A stretch of 64,000 bases of DNA, taken from the NCBI GenBank assembly GCA_038496445.1, contig JALMLS010000541.1, positions 1 through 64,000 of the forward strand, written 5' to 3'. The notes under the pieces were generated by a model. The model was not told where the DNA came from and ran no database searches. It saw nothing but the letters and a program-made list of their open reading frames with translations. Made by a program: the position numbers and the translations under genes. The DNA comes from Trichosphaerium sp. ATCC 40318 (Eukaryota > Discosea > Flabellinia > Trichosidae). Positions 12,102 through 22,924 of the stretch are shown here, piece by piece (the stretch's first letter is position 1; every line of letters begins with the position of its first letter).

Positions 12102-12127
12102 ACTACAGCGCTTTTGTGGCTAGCGCT
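12092..12127 (+). promoter_or_regulatory. -1 ribosomal frameshift signal joining gag to pol
   Basis: The heptamer GGGAAAC at 12092-12098 is phased as G-GGA-AAC in the gag frame, one codon before the gag TAA. It fits the X-XXY-YYZ rule, and a -1 slip enters the pol frame, which has no ATG near its start. Eight bases downstream, AGCGCT (12107-12112) and AGCGCT (12122-12127) can form a 6-bp hairpin with a 9-nt loop, the expected stimulatory structure. A pseudoknot was not worked out. Confidence 0.8.
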
Positions 12128-15100
12128 CGGAAAAATAAATTGGCCGCACCTCTACAACCTCTCATCGGCACGTGTTTTCTTTCCAATTCACAGTTTCCTT
12201 GCCTTTTCGACACTGGCGCTTCAGTGTCAGTTTTATCATCTCGTATGGTTTCATTACTAACACATTCTATGACACCAACGACGTCTCCTTCTACTGTCAA
12301 CGCTTTTGATGGCTCCGCTGTACGAGTGTTAGGTACCATTCACCTAGACGTTCGTCTTGGGATACGTACTCGATCAATTCAGTTCCTGGTTGTCGACTCT
12401 TCCAAGCACGACGTCATATTAGGCATGGACGCCTTGCTCGCTTTCAGTGCTGTCCTTGATCTCCCAAAACAGCAAATTCTACTCAAAGAAACCGCTTTGG
12501 AACCGTCTGTCACCTGTCATGTCGAATGTTACGCTACCACACGTAGTTTCATACGTACGTCCTCTGCTATTACTGTTCCTCCTACTGACGCTGATATGCC
12601 TCACGTCATCTGGACACAAACGGATAAATCGTACGACGTACAGGAAGGCTTAGTGTCAACCATACACGATCATGACCTACCAATATCAATCGCTCGAGGC
12701 ATGGCTGTTGCACGTGGTAATAGGATTCCGTTGTTGGTCTCTAACCTCTCTGGTAACACCGTCACCATTCCCGAAGGCACAGCTCTCGCTACGTTCGACT
12801 CAAACGCTGTTGAGAAACTCAGACACGTCAAGTCCGAAGTCATCAGAGCACTGAGAAAAATGAAACACCTCCTCAACCCTCGTAATTTCACACCACATGT
12901 CAGGCGCGAAGTAGACAGACTCTTTGGCGTTGTCAAAAATTCTAATTTAACCCATTCTGAAAACAAAGTTTTTCTTTTATTTTTATTCCATTTTAGTCAT
13001 ATTTTTACTAAAAACCCTAAGACACCTCCTGAAGCGAATGTACCTCCTCACTTGATAGACACCGGCGATGCTCGTCCTGTGCGTGTCCCTCTGCGATCAT
13101 TCTCGCCCCCACAAGCAGAGTATATTGCCGATATGGTCAGACAGCTGTTGAAGGATGGTATCATTTGACCTTCAAAGAGCGCCTGGAGTGCTCCTGTCCT
13201 ACTTGCTCTCAAGAAAGACGGCACAAAACGCTTTTGTATCGATTATCGCTCTTTAAATCGTGTTACAAAAAGGGACGTCTTTCCTCTTCCAAAAATTAAC
13301 GACGCTCTCAACCATTTACAGATGGCTAAATTCTTTTCTGCTTTAGACGCTCCCAACAGCTTTTGGCACATACCCATTGACGAACGAGACAAACACAAGA
13401 CAGCATTCGCAACTCGTGATGGTTTATACGAGTGGAATCGGATGCCTTTTGGGCTAACCAACGCTCCTGCTACATTCCAACGTACTATGAACACCTTGTT
13501 GTCTGGATTAACTTGGCACGTTTGTCTCGTCTATATGGACGACATAATAATTTATTCAAATTCCTTTTTAGAGCATTTGCTCGCTCTCATTCTTGTTTTC
13601 GATCGAATTGAAGCCTCTGGTTTCACATTACGATTTAAAAAGTGTCAATTTTTTCAAACAGAAATTTCTTACCTTGGACATCTTATCTCCTCTGCAGGTG
13701 TTCGTCCTGATCCTGACAAGATTGCTGTCATTGCTAAATGTCGTCTTCCGGAGAATATCTCTGAGCTTCGTACGTTCCTTGCTACTGCAGGCTACTACCG
13801 TAAGTTCATCAAGGATTTCGCCTTGATCTCGGAACCGATGCAAAAGTTATTGCGTAAAGACATCGAGTGGTCCTGGATAGACAGTCAAATCAAATCCTTT
13901 GATGATGTTAAGAAGCGGCTAACATCTACTCCTGTACTTGCACTACCTCGCTTTGATCGCGCATTTCATTTGTATACGGATGGCTCTGGATATGCTTCAG
14001 GTGCAACTCTTGAACAGGACGACGATACAGGCAAAAGGCGCGTCATTGCATTTTTTTCTAAAGCCCATTCAAAACACGAGCGAGTTTATAAAAACACTAC
14101 AGAATGGGAAATGTTAGCTATTATTCGCGCCCTTGATAAGTTTAGGCCGTACCTGCTGTACAATGATGTGCATATCTACACCGATCACCAAGCTCTGAAG
14201 TGGATTTTTAAGAACAAACATCTTAAACCCAAATTCGCTAGGTGGATCATGAGGATGGAAGATTTCAAATATACGGTTCACCACCGTCCTGGCACCCAAC
14301 ACGCCAACGCAGACGGACCTAGCCGTCGTCCCTTTGTAGATGTCGCCAACATCTCATCCTCGTCAACCTCCGACAACACCGTCCACACACAAAAGATAAG
14401 TGCTACTGATACTCTTTTCTCCGTTAAAGAACAGCTCGCTGATGAAGTTTTAGGTCCTCTACACGTTTTCCTTTCCAAAGGACATGTCAAAACTTCAAAA
14501 CCTTTGCTACGACGTATACGTGCTATGGCCAAAACTCATTTCATCGACGCTGCTTCTGGACTTGTGTGCCGACGGTGGGCTTCCTCCAAAGATGAATCCA
14601 GCGAAAGTTACGTACAGATTTGCGTGCCAAAATCGCACATTAAAATAGTACTTGCTGCTTTTCACGATGACCTAGGTCATCAAATGTACATGAAGCTACT
14701 CGCTCTTGTACGCCGTCGATATTGGTGGTCCACCTGCAACAGAGATTGCCGCGAATGGTGCACCAACTGCAAATTATGCTCATCACGCAAAACTCCGCGT
14801 GTCAAGCGTGTCTTTCCCTTAGGAGCTACACCTGCATCCTGTCCTTGGGAAAAAGTTTCAATTGACACACTCAAATTACCGACCACTCCATGTGGAAACT
14901 GTAAAGTTGTAGTTGTCACTTGTCTTTTCACCAAATGGGTTTGCGCTAAGGCGTTCTCCGACGAGGAAGCACCAACTGTTGCAAGTTGGCTTGTAGATGA
15001 CATCTTTAGCACATGGGGCTATCCCAAGTTCCTGCTCTCCGATCGCGGTGCCAATTTCCTCGGCACTCTCATCCAAGGGATCAACGATTTGTTTCGCGTT

Positions 15101-16138
15101 AAGAAACTCAACACTACTGCATATCACCCACAAACCAACGGGCAAGTCGAACGTTTTAACCGCACCATAATTGAAATGCTCTCTATGTACACTCTTGGTG
15201 GCTCCTTCAACTGGGATAGAATATTACCACAATGCATCCAAGCATACAACTTCTCTCCCCACTCTTCAACCAAGATGTCACCATTTCTCCTCATGACTGG
15301 ACGCGAAGCTAACTTACCGATGCAATCTACCATGCCTACCTTCGCTCCCCAACACGCTTCCAAACGCGACTATGTTCACGACCTGGCCGATAGAACCAGA
15401 AAAGCTCAAGCACTTGCAAAAGGATACAACCAGAAAAGACGCGAATATAACAAGGCTTATCACGACCGAACAAACAACGTATCACTCAGAACCTACGAAG
15501 TTGGCGATCAAGTTATGGTTTACCTTCCAAAGCCACATGGCAAGCACACGACAAAATTATCCCACCATTGGACTGGACCATTCGCCATATCAGCTAAAGT
15601 ATCAGACCTCGTATACGTACTCGACAAAGATGATGATGACGGCGGCTGGCATCCAGTTGTTAATGTCAGTTGCCTCAAACCTTCCCACCTCAACAGTTAC
15701 AACGATGTACCTCAAATTCATAATGACATTCCACACTCGACAATACCATTATCCACTACACGCTCCCTTATTCCTATTACAACGGCACAACCTGTAGATG
15801 ATGACGATGACGACGACGATGACATCACAGATGATTATTCAAGACCCAAAAGAACAAAACGAAAACCTTTCAGTTTCTCGGACAATCTTAAATCTTCATT
15901 GGAACTTCTTCAAATTAAAGCTTTATCCCTCAGACGCGGAGATGCCTGGCGATCGATGATAGAACCACTTACTAGACTCTTGGCCCTAGGATCGTTATTC
16001 ATTACGAACAACAAAAGATGCGAATATTTTCAGAATTTTATTGATAATATTGACTCAAAAGCAAAACTACTAGCACTCCTGGAAGATTGTGTTCTCAACT
16101 TTGACCGAGTTTTTGCATACGAAATTTCAAAATGGTGA
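12098..16138 (+). CDS. pol: Retrotransposon Pol polyprotein, interrupted by one TGA
   Basis: -1 frame relative to gag. Protease: FDTGASVSVLS near 12210 and VILGMDALL near 12415. Reverse transcriptase starts about 13050; an in-frame TGA at 13166-13168 sits right after LLKDGII, where the family has an Arg, so a CGA-to-TGA change is likely. The frame then stays open. RT core VCLVYMDDIIIYS is near 13525. RNase H: LYTDGSGYASGATLEQ near 13970 and TDHQALKWIF near 14180. Integrase: H-x4-H and clustered Cys (14665-14795), and a D,D-35-E core with LLSDRGANF and TNGQVERFNR (14860-15170). GPY/F-like WTGPFAI is near 15570. The C-terminus adds an Asp run (about 15800-15830) and about 100 further residues. 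Without readthrough, RT, RNase H and integrase are not made from this copy. Confidence 0.93.
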
Positions 16139-16234
16139 GGTACTTTATTGCCTGATTCAGTTATGGTTCCTGTATTTGGACGTTGAAACTATGAAGACCA
16201 TGATTGATCACGCGCTTCACTATGTGCTCTACTC

Positions 16235-16248
16235 AAAGAAGGGGAGGA
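16235..16248 (+). promoter_or_regulatory. Polypurine tract
   Basis: AAAGAAGGGGAGGA directly abuts the TG of the 3' LTR. This is the standard position and composition of the plus-strand DNA primer. Confidence 0.88.
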
Positions 16249-16343
16249 TGTAATGTACGGACTGGCTTACGCCGGTCAACTGTAATCAACCCAAATAAAC
16301 ACACTTAATCTCCTCGAGTTCTCCAAGCACCCTCTCCTGTTAT
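16249..16343 (+). repeat. 3' LTR
   Basis: 95 bp. By eye identical to the 5' LTR at 10839-10933, and followed by the ACCAA duplication at 16344-16348. Confidence 0.9.
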
Positions 16344-18011
16344 ACCAACGTACGCTATGAGGGTTCAAAACCAGTAAACAAGAAAAAAGTTTCAAAATCC
16401 AAAATATGCTTAACGAAAGCTGGAAAATTTTTTTTCCAAAACAATATCATAAAAAATTGTAACTAACAGGCTGTGAAGGATGAAGTGCTCCCCTATGAAA
16501 TACTTGGTATAACATATGATTGTGAAGTTATACTAAAGACAGAGAAGAGTCCTGTTTCATCAGTGGTACAAGGGCTAAGGTACTTTGTTGTTCAAAAAAA
16601 GAACACTTAAAATCTAAGTACCTTTGTTTGTTAGCACTGAGCCCGATTGTAACGCTAGAACCGCACTGATTTATAGTTTACTTCAGGCTATTCAACCTTA
16701 TACTGATGATAGAAACGACATACACATACAACAAAATATACAACATGTGGAAGATGGTGGGCAAACAGAACCTAATATTTTTTGTTCGCTGAACAATCCA
16801 ACTAAAACATACTTCAATTTTGCGATTTACATCTACACAAGTGATCCCACATGTGACCAAAGCGAGTATGTATATGTTGAATATCCCATACTTATCATTG
16901 GCATATTTGAAAATGGTAAAACGGGAGTTCTAACATCCATGGAGGCAAGTACAACTTGATAAACTTGATAGCAATATTGAAGAAAGCTTTCAAAAAAAAA
17001 CTCACGAATACCTGTATAATTATTTATTGGACGTTCTTGCTAGTTTTACTCTAATTTTTTTGTTAAGGGATTAATAAACAGGAACAAAGTCATATCAAAA
17101 ATGGAATATATGACCGTTTGGAATGAATTTGTAAGGGAAGGAGTGACAAGCGTTGTTGATTTAACACCAAAAAGTGTTGCAATATTTTTTTCAGGTTTTA
17201 TGGAAAGTGATTTTGACCTCGAGATACAACTCAAGCGTCCCAAAACAATAATTAATGTGGACCCTGAAAATACAACAGACAAGATTTCAATGATGCCTCC
17301 AGGTACATCTTTGCCACATCTTCAACAGAGATCTTTTGTATCAACAAACTGTTTTGTTGTTTACAATTCTTAGAAATAATCACACTCATATTGGAACATC
17401 TCGACTGTGTTTCAACAAAGTGCCTATTAACAGCATGCCAGTTTCTATATGATTCTGTAAAATCCAATATTCAATATTACAGTGCTGTCAGTCTGATTGA
17501 AAGAGAAGGTCTTCCAGACCATAACAAGCTGAAACATGTCAAAGAGATTGATATCAGATTCATGTGTAAAGCGGATGCTCAACGTCTTTTACAACAACTA
17601 TCAAGAGAAAGAAACAATATAAAGACAATCAAGACATACCACAGAGATACATCATACATTGAGAAGCAGTTGCCAAGAGCTTCAATAACACCGCAAAGGA
17701 TCTATGTTTGTTTTGTACCCAAGACCACAATTCAAAATAGCCTTATTTGTCTCATACACGACAAAGTAAGTGCATCTGTTTTGCTAAAAGAAGACGACCA
17801 GCCACATCAACTCAGGATTTTTTCAAAGTTTCTGAGGTGGTATCCAGAGATAAAGTTGGTTCAGCTCTACAACAGTCACTACAAAGTATCTCATTTATTT
17901 CGAACAATATGCCAAGAGATGAACTGTAATATCTTCTTTTGTGGAAGTATCAAAGAAGACTTTTTGCAAGAGTATTTTCGCGCAAAAGATAAACAATTCT
18001 GTTTCTCTTAA

Positions 18012-18429
18012 ACGTAAAGCAGTACTTGGTATTGCTACATTGTACCTTACTTCAGATCTTGTGCCTTAGCCAATTAATAAACGTTTCTATCATACCATCA
18101 TAAAGCAACAGTTTAAAAACTTAACGTCAATCTAGGTACAGGAAGACTAGGACAGAGTGTAGCTTGACACAAGCGCCTTTTTGGTTCGTAGTAGGCTGAT
18201 AGGCATGGATACTCAATAGGTTCTTATCAGTTTCGGTAGCGGGGTGAGTCAACATCCCGACATAAACGTGCTAGCACCAAAAGTATGGAGTTAAGCAACC
18301 TTAATAGAGCACAGTGTAATGATATATTATTCGCTTCTGTTGTAACCTCAATGCATTGGTAGTACAGGCAGAAATAAGTAAGGGTTAGTGTAAACAAATT
18401 GACCAATAAAAAATGTATCCCAACGTCCA
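18012..18429. other. Intergenic
   Basis: Spacer between UBL/F-box copy A and the F-box gene at 18430. A poly-A-like AATAAA occurs near 18076. I see no gene. Confidence 0.45.
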
Positions 18430-19359
18430 ATGACATCGAAACGGATCACGTGTGCTGATACGTTAAGCACAAAAGTAACTGACTTGTTTTCGCTTCCAGT
18501 CGAGATACTATTATCTATTGTGATAAGTAACAACCTAACATGGCAAGATTTGGCTTCATTACAACAATCAAACCATTATCTATGCGAAATAATACGAAAT
18601 GACTCAGATTACATTTATCGACATTTGTACCATCAGAAATGGGGCCGCGATGGCGAAAAAGTGGAGTCTGCTGTCCACAAACAACTCACAAGTCTCTTAA
18701 AAAAGCAAAAGTCGTTTGGGCTTGTAAAGGTAAAGACTTTGTATAACCTCAGTGCAGTCACGTGGAAAGAAAATTATCGAAACAAGCTTCGTCCAAATAT
18801 CATCGCAGTTCTGAGCTGTGACAAGAAATATGTTCGGAAAGGACAAACAGTAACACTCACTATCACACTCGAGAATGTTGGTACCACAACAGAGAAAGTT
18901 CATCTTGGCTGTGGAAACAAAAGACAGGACGCCATTGAACGCAGTAACATTATCCATGTTTGGAAACCTCTTATCACTGACCCTAATGGGTTTCTTAACA
19001 ACTACAGGAGGGGAAATACTGATTCGTTGTTTCATGAGGATAAACTTATCAGACTGAGGCCGGACGATAGGTATACTTTTAAGATACCATTACTTTTTGA
19101 CTCAGGTTTAAGACTGAGATATACGATTCACAAATTTATTACTCCACAACCTGTACTACCTCCTGGTGCGCTATCTCTTCAAACTAGATTCTACGAACTG
19201 TTTGTTGCCTGTAATAAAACACCAAATGTGTTTCCTCTTCAAGTATTCGCCCAAGTCACTACTGAAAAGGAATCAGGCAACGGATATTGTACTTCTGTTT
19301 ATGGACATTGTTCGAAAGTTACAAGCAATGTTGTAGATCTTACAATGTATAAAGAATAG
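18430..19359 (+). CDS. F-box protein with beta-rich C-terminal domain
   Basis: Single-exon gene, 309 residues, ATG 18430. The F-box is at residues 20-60 (FSLPVEILLSIVISNNLTWQDL, ASLQQSNHYLCEIIR), followed by a helix-rich segment (YIYRHLYHQKWGRDG, LYNLSAVTWKENYRNKL). From about residue 118 an all-beta domain begins: IIAVLSCDKKYVRKGQTVTL, TITLENVGTTTEKVHLGCG, then RYTFKIPLLFDSGLRLRYT. It resembles CARDB/BsuPI-type immunoglobulin-like folds, but I cannot assign a family. Predicted role: substrate receptor of an SCF ubiquitin ligase, with the beta domain likely binding the target. A CACGTG lies at 18448-18453, inside the start of the frame. Confidence 0.82.
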   Translation: MTSKRITCADTLSTKVTDLFSLPVEILLSIVISNNLTWQDLASLQQSNHYLCEIIRNDSDYIYRHLYHQKWGRDGEKVESAVHKQLTSLLKKQKSFGLVKVKTLYNLSAVTWKENYRNKLRPNIIAVLSCDKKYVRKGQTVTLTITLENVGTTTEKVHLGCGNKRQDAIERSNIIHVWKPLITDPNGFLNNYRRGNTDSLFHEDKLIRLRPDDRYTFKIPLLFDSGLRLRYTIHKFITPQPVLPPGALSLQTRFYELFVACNKTPNVFPLQVFAQVTTEKESGNGYCTSVYGHCSKVTSNVVDLTMYKE

Positions 19360-19813
19360 CAATAAAACAGTATTATTTTAATAACACTTGCTCACACTGT
19401 ACATTCATAGAATATATCTTCACTGGTAACATTTATAAAACTAGTAATGAAGAATATGAACATTGAGGGAGATTTTAAAGGCTATTTCCTGGCAAGCACA
19501 TGGTGCAATTAGAACTTTGCTTCAAATTCTGTTTATTAACTACTGGCGGCCTTGGTACCTGGTGCATAGGTGTCGCCTACAAGACTAGAACATTGTTTGT
19601 GGACACATTAACAGTTATATGGTCACGTAAGCAACGATTAGCGGTTATGGTCAGTGAGCCAACCTTGTGATAGTAAACATGAAAAACCTCGAAGTAGTGT
19701 ATGTTCTTTCAATGTCGAATGAAATTCAGTTACATCAGAATAAGCGCAACAACAGACACTCTTAAGCTCTCCATGATATTTTTATTTGGTTTGTGTCTTT
19801 CTGAACATTAGTG
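19360..19813. other. Intergenic, convergent
   Basis: Lies between the plus-strand F-box gene and the minus-strand LRR remnant. AATAAAA near 19359-19365 could be the poly-A signal of the former. Nothing else seen. Confidence 0.45.
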
Positions 19814-20113
19814 CTACAACGGGCCTCCTTGGTTAATTCTGGACACCTCTAACATATTGTCTATCTTTACTCCAATAAGTGCCAAAGCGCCCAAGTCTGT
19901 AACAGACGTGCAAGACGATAAATCAACTGAATGAGCACCTGCTAAAGCCTTTATACCCTCATCTGTTATTGACTTGCAATTACTCAAATTGATAGTATGA
20001 ACTCCTGCCAATTCCTTAATACCTTCATCTGTCACATGTAAGTGACCTAAAGAAATAGTGTGTATACCTTTTAGAAAGCGAACATGACTGTTAGAAAGAA
20101 TAGGTGAAGGCAA
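19814..20113 (-). pseudogene. LRR remnant of the GVHTINL F-box/LRR family
   Basis: An open stretch of about 99 codons with four LRR units (FLKGIHTISL, ELAGVHTINLSNC, ALAGAHSVDLSSC, ALALIGVKI) that matches the genes at 51741 and 54840. There is no F-box upstream and no ATG at the start of the open stretch. I read it as a 3' fragment left by duplication or deletion. A short gene with a distant first exon is possible, but none was found. Confidence 0.7.
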
Positions 20114-20519
20114 CTCAAACTGATGGCCGTATTCTGTAGTAAAGGACTACCCACAACACTTGAATAGAATCGTAACAACCCAGATTAAACCATATCCTAC
20201 GTGATTATGTACAACATCTCGCATGAAATGACATGTTTGGGCTGCACGGAGTGTGTAAGTCCCGCGTTTTCGAATACACTATAATTTCGACTGGGAGTGC
20301 AATGAGGTTGAATGTGCTTGGTGTACTCGTATATTTCGGTCAATCCATTGCGAATATTTCGCAGGCTCCTAGTATTACGCTGAGGCATTTGTCGCGTGCA
20401 CATTCACGAAATAATTCTGTGCCTGTAGGGGTAACTTAATCAAATAAACTAAACAAAGTCAAGTTCTATGAAACTCTAGGAAATGGCAACGGTACGTAAC
20501 GTTGTTTATACACTAGTAA
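20114..20519. other. Intergenic
   Basis: Region between the LRR remnant (minus) and the lipoyl-like/TPM/RING gene (plus). It may contain lost 5' parts of the remnant, but no F-box similarity is visible. Nothing else seen. Confidence 0.4.
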
Positions 20520-22770
20520 ATGCTTAATATAAACGCACAGCGGTTGCTTTCCCAAGCTTTTAGAACAAGACAAGTAAGAACAAGTGTTTTTACCCAAAAC
20601 ACTACCAAATATGTGCGATCATATGTGAATTGGCGTCAAACAACCAAAAATAAGACAGCAACTAAAATACCAGCTAAGCTATTTTTATTACCTCTAAATG
20701 TACGAAATTACAGTACAAACGCGTACAATACGTCATATGATGAGAATAACGACAGTTCAACTCCTGAACCTGTTAAAATACTCCAAGTGCCTCGGCTGGG
20801 ATGGGACGAACATGAGGGTACTATTCATTATGATGAGGAGTGCCTTGAGGATGGTGAACACTGCTTTCAAAGCGGTATCATACTGGCAACTGTAAAAAAC
20901 AAAGATGGAAGAGAATTTTATATCTTGTCTGACGGCGTTGGTTATGTAAAGAGGTTAGTTCCTGATGGTGGTGCTGTAAATATAGGACAGGATGTCATCC
21001 ACCTCATGGAGAAACGAGAACACGTTCACCCAAAACATGATAACGTATCACGTGATGAATCACGTGGCAAACTAGAAAACGATGATAAGACAGAAGCAGA
21101 TGTTGAAGATTCAAAGACTGATAATAGTGATCACAGTACAAACAACAAAAGAGAGCCACCTCAAGAATACTGGGAGCCTCAAGATGTTCCTAATCCAATA
21201 TCAGTACGTATGACTATTACTATGGACGTACTAAACCAGTTTGTTCTGGCGTTAGGACCCTTACAGGAATGGATGTCGTAATATGCAATCGTGGGTTTCT
21301 AATCCGAATGATATCTTATCTCAAGACACTTGCAATGCTATTGACGATATCATAAATAAAATGACAGATATTAAGCTTATCAATGAGAAGTACCCACAAA
21401 TAGCTTTGGCTGTGATACGTGCGATGAAGAACAAACGGGGTGAAAGATTGGAGCCAGTACGCACTAAATTGTTGTAACTTTTGGTGGAATTTATTGATTT
21501 TTGTGTCAGTTGGCTAAACGCTTTGCTACTGAACTACATGATCTATGGGGCTTAGGGTTCAAAGATTGCAACTCTGGTGTTATGGTTTTCTTGTCCAAAA
21601 ATGATAGGACAGCGTTCATCTCAACTGGTAGAGATATTAAACATATTCTAACGGATAAAGAATGTGTGAATATTATTAATGAAATAAAACCTTACTTGAG
21701 AGATGGTAAGACACTTATCTTGGAATCCAAAACCAATGTTATCTTGTATACCTTCATCTTATTGGTACATTTAGGAGATTATGATCAAGCTCTTGTAGGG
21801 ATCACCCAAATTGTAGATGATACTTTGCGTGGAAAGAGAAAACCAAAGAGTTTGATAGCAACATTGTTAGCTTTCATATGGAGCTGTTTGTGGTCCAAAT
21901 ATTTTTATCTGTTTCTTTTCCTGTTGTACGTTACATTTTCTTCATGTTTTACTGCCTTATAATACTATCAATAGGTTTGTGTTATTGAACACTCCAATAA
22001 AAGGTCAAAAGCAACGAGTAGAAGAAATGATGAAAGACCTGGGTGTACTGGACATGATGGTTGAAAACAATTCAATAGATCCTAATATGTGCATGGGTTG
22101 CTTTGTTCCAACAACGGAAAAAAATCCAGGAACTGTTTTACCTTGTGGTCATAGATTTCACCCATTATGCTATAGAGTACAATCAACATTGCATCACTCA
22201 AAAAAAACCAACTTGAACTTTTCTTATTTTATTCACGTTTATTTAAATTAGGAGTATACTAATGCAGAGCGATTGATTTTCTTTTTCCAGAAAAAGGAGC
22301 CAGAAGTATGACTTTTAGTTGCTCAGATTTGAATTAATTTGTGCTGTTGTAGATGCCTAAACTCTGTCCTGTTTGTAAATATCTAACATCAGGAGCTGTG
22401 TTAATAGTGGAAAATAAACCCCAACGTCATGTATCTGATGAAGAAATACAATACGTTTTAGACAGAGTAGCAAGGAATAGCGGGTAAAGTTGTATGCAGT
22501 CTTGTACAACAACTCACTTGTTTTAGACTTCTTAAGACTTCTGCAACTGCATCATTGTTTAATGAGTACCTCGACCATAGAAGTCGGAAAAAGCAATGGT
22601 TCCAAAAGAAGAAAAAGTTCTCTTTTGCAGAGCACCAAATTGTACAAGACAGCAAGCCAAAACCAAAGCCAACAAATAGCAAAAGCTATTCAGGTACTGG
22701 TGGATCTAATGGCCGTGTATTTGGTGGAGGTAGTTCGTCAGGAGGCGGTGGTGGTGGGAGTAGTTGGTAG
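20520..22770 (+). CDS. Lipoyl-like + TPM + membrane segment + RING protein (probable single gene)
   Basis: ATG 20520. Residues 1-80 are rich in Arg, Ser and Thr and lack early acids, like a mitochondrial presequence. Residues 88-165 resemble a biotinyl/lipoyl domain (VPRLGWDEHEGTIHYDEECLE, GYVKRLVPDGGAVNIGQDVI) but lack the modified Lys. The first exon runs to TAA 21281, and ATG 21283 would follow one base later. A GTACGT donor at 21204, a TACTAAAC branch-like site and a TTAG acceptor at 21255 join both in frame. The second part is a TPM domain (WVSNPNDILSQDTC; FATELHDLWGLGFKDCNSGV), a hydrophobic segment (YFYLFLFLL, near 21900), then a RING (CMGCFVPT, LPCGHRFHPLC, CPVCKYL; 22088-22380) and a Gly/Ser tail. 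The alternative is two separate genes. The RING suggests ubiquitin-ligase activity. Confidence 0.65.
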
Positions 22771-22924
22771 TGTATTCAAGACAATAAATATCTTTGTATG
22801 CCAAAATATTCAGAACAGAGAAACTGCAAGTAAGAAAAAAGTCAAAGAGGTTCCTTATCTGTTTTGTTCTGTGTTGTGATAGCATTGAATATTACATCAC
22901 ATGTTGTGTAAACAGCGCTTTGAT

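Larger units (their letters stand above)
10839..16343 (+). mobile_element. Complete Ty3/gypsy LTR retrotransposon, about 5.5 kb
   Basis: Bounded by two 95-bp LTRs that I read as identical (10839-10933 and 16249-16343) and a 5-bp ACCAA duplication. Inside, in order: gag with a CCHC knuckle, a -1 frameshift signal, protease, reverse transcriptase, RNase H, integrase, then a polypurine tract. The order PR-RT-RH-IN defines Ty3/gypsy. No chromodomain and no env-like frame are seen. Identical LTRs imply a young insertion, yet pol has an in-frame TGA. The element lies in the same orientation as the host gene it broke. Codon use is more C-rich than in the neighbouring genes, consistent with a distinct origin. 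Confidence 0.95.
10570..18011 (+). pseudogene. UBL/F-box protein copy A, disrupted by retrotransposon and deletion
   Basis: Paralogue of the gene at 25420-27385. ATG 10570 opens a ubiquitin-like first exon (VKFKKETYRIRTSTYGTVIQ, LKQAVYKVIGVKPHLQRYP). At 10838, on the last codon of this exon, a 5.5-kb Ty3/gypsy element begins. The host resumes at 16344 with the intron, then the UBL end (EVLPYEILGITYDCEVIL, near 16475), the middle domain (16640-16945), the exon at 17101-17300 and the F-box-like and C-terminal exon to 18011 (EIITLILEHLDCVS). Relative to copy B about 156 bp are missing after 16878, joining intron sequence to exon. Later exons remain open and close to copy B, so decay is recent. 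If the element were spliced or read through, a product would still lack part of the middle domain. Confidence 0.85.

Noticed and set aside
11470-12123. Open frame of 217 codons overlapping gag, and another antisense to it
   Set aside because: Both are in other frames of a clear gag with a CCHC knuckle; codon bias of gag creates them.
21283-21477. Separate gene starting at ATG 21283
   Set aside because: Only one base separates it from the previous stop and the TPM domain begins at once; an in-frame intron explains it better. Kept as an alternative.
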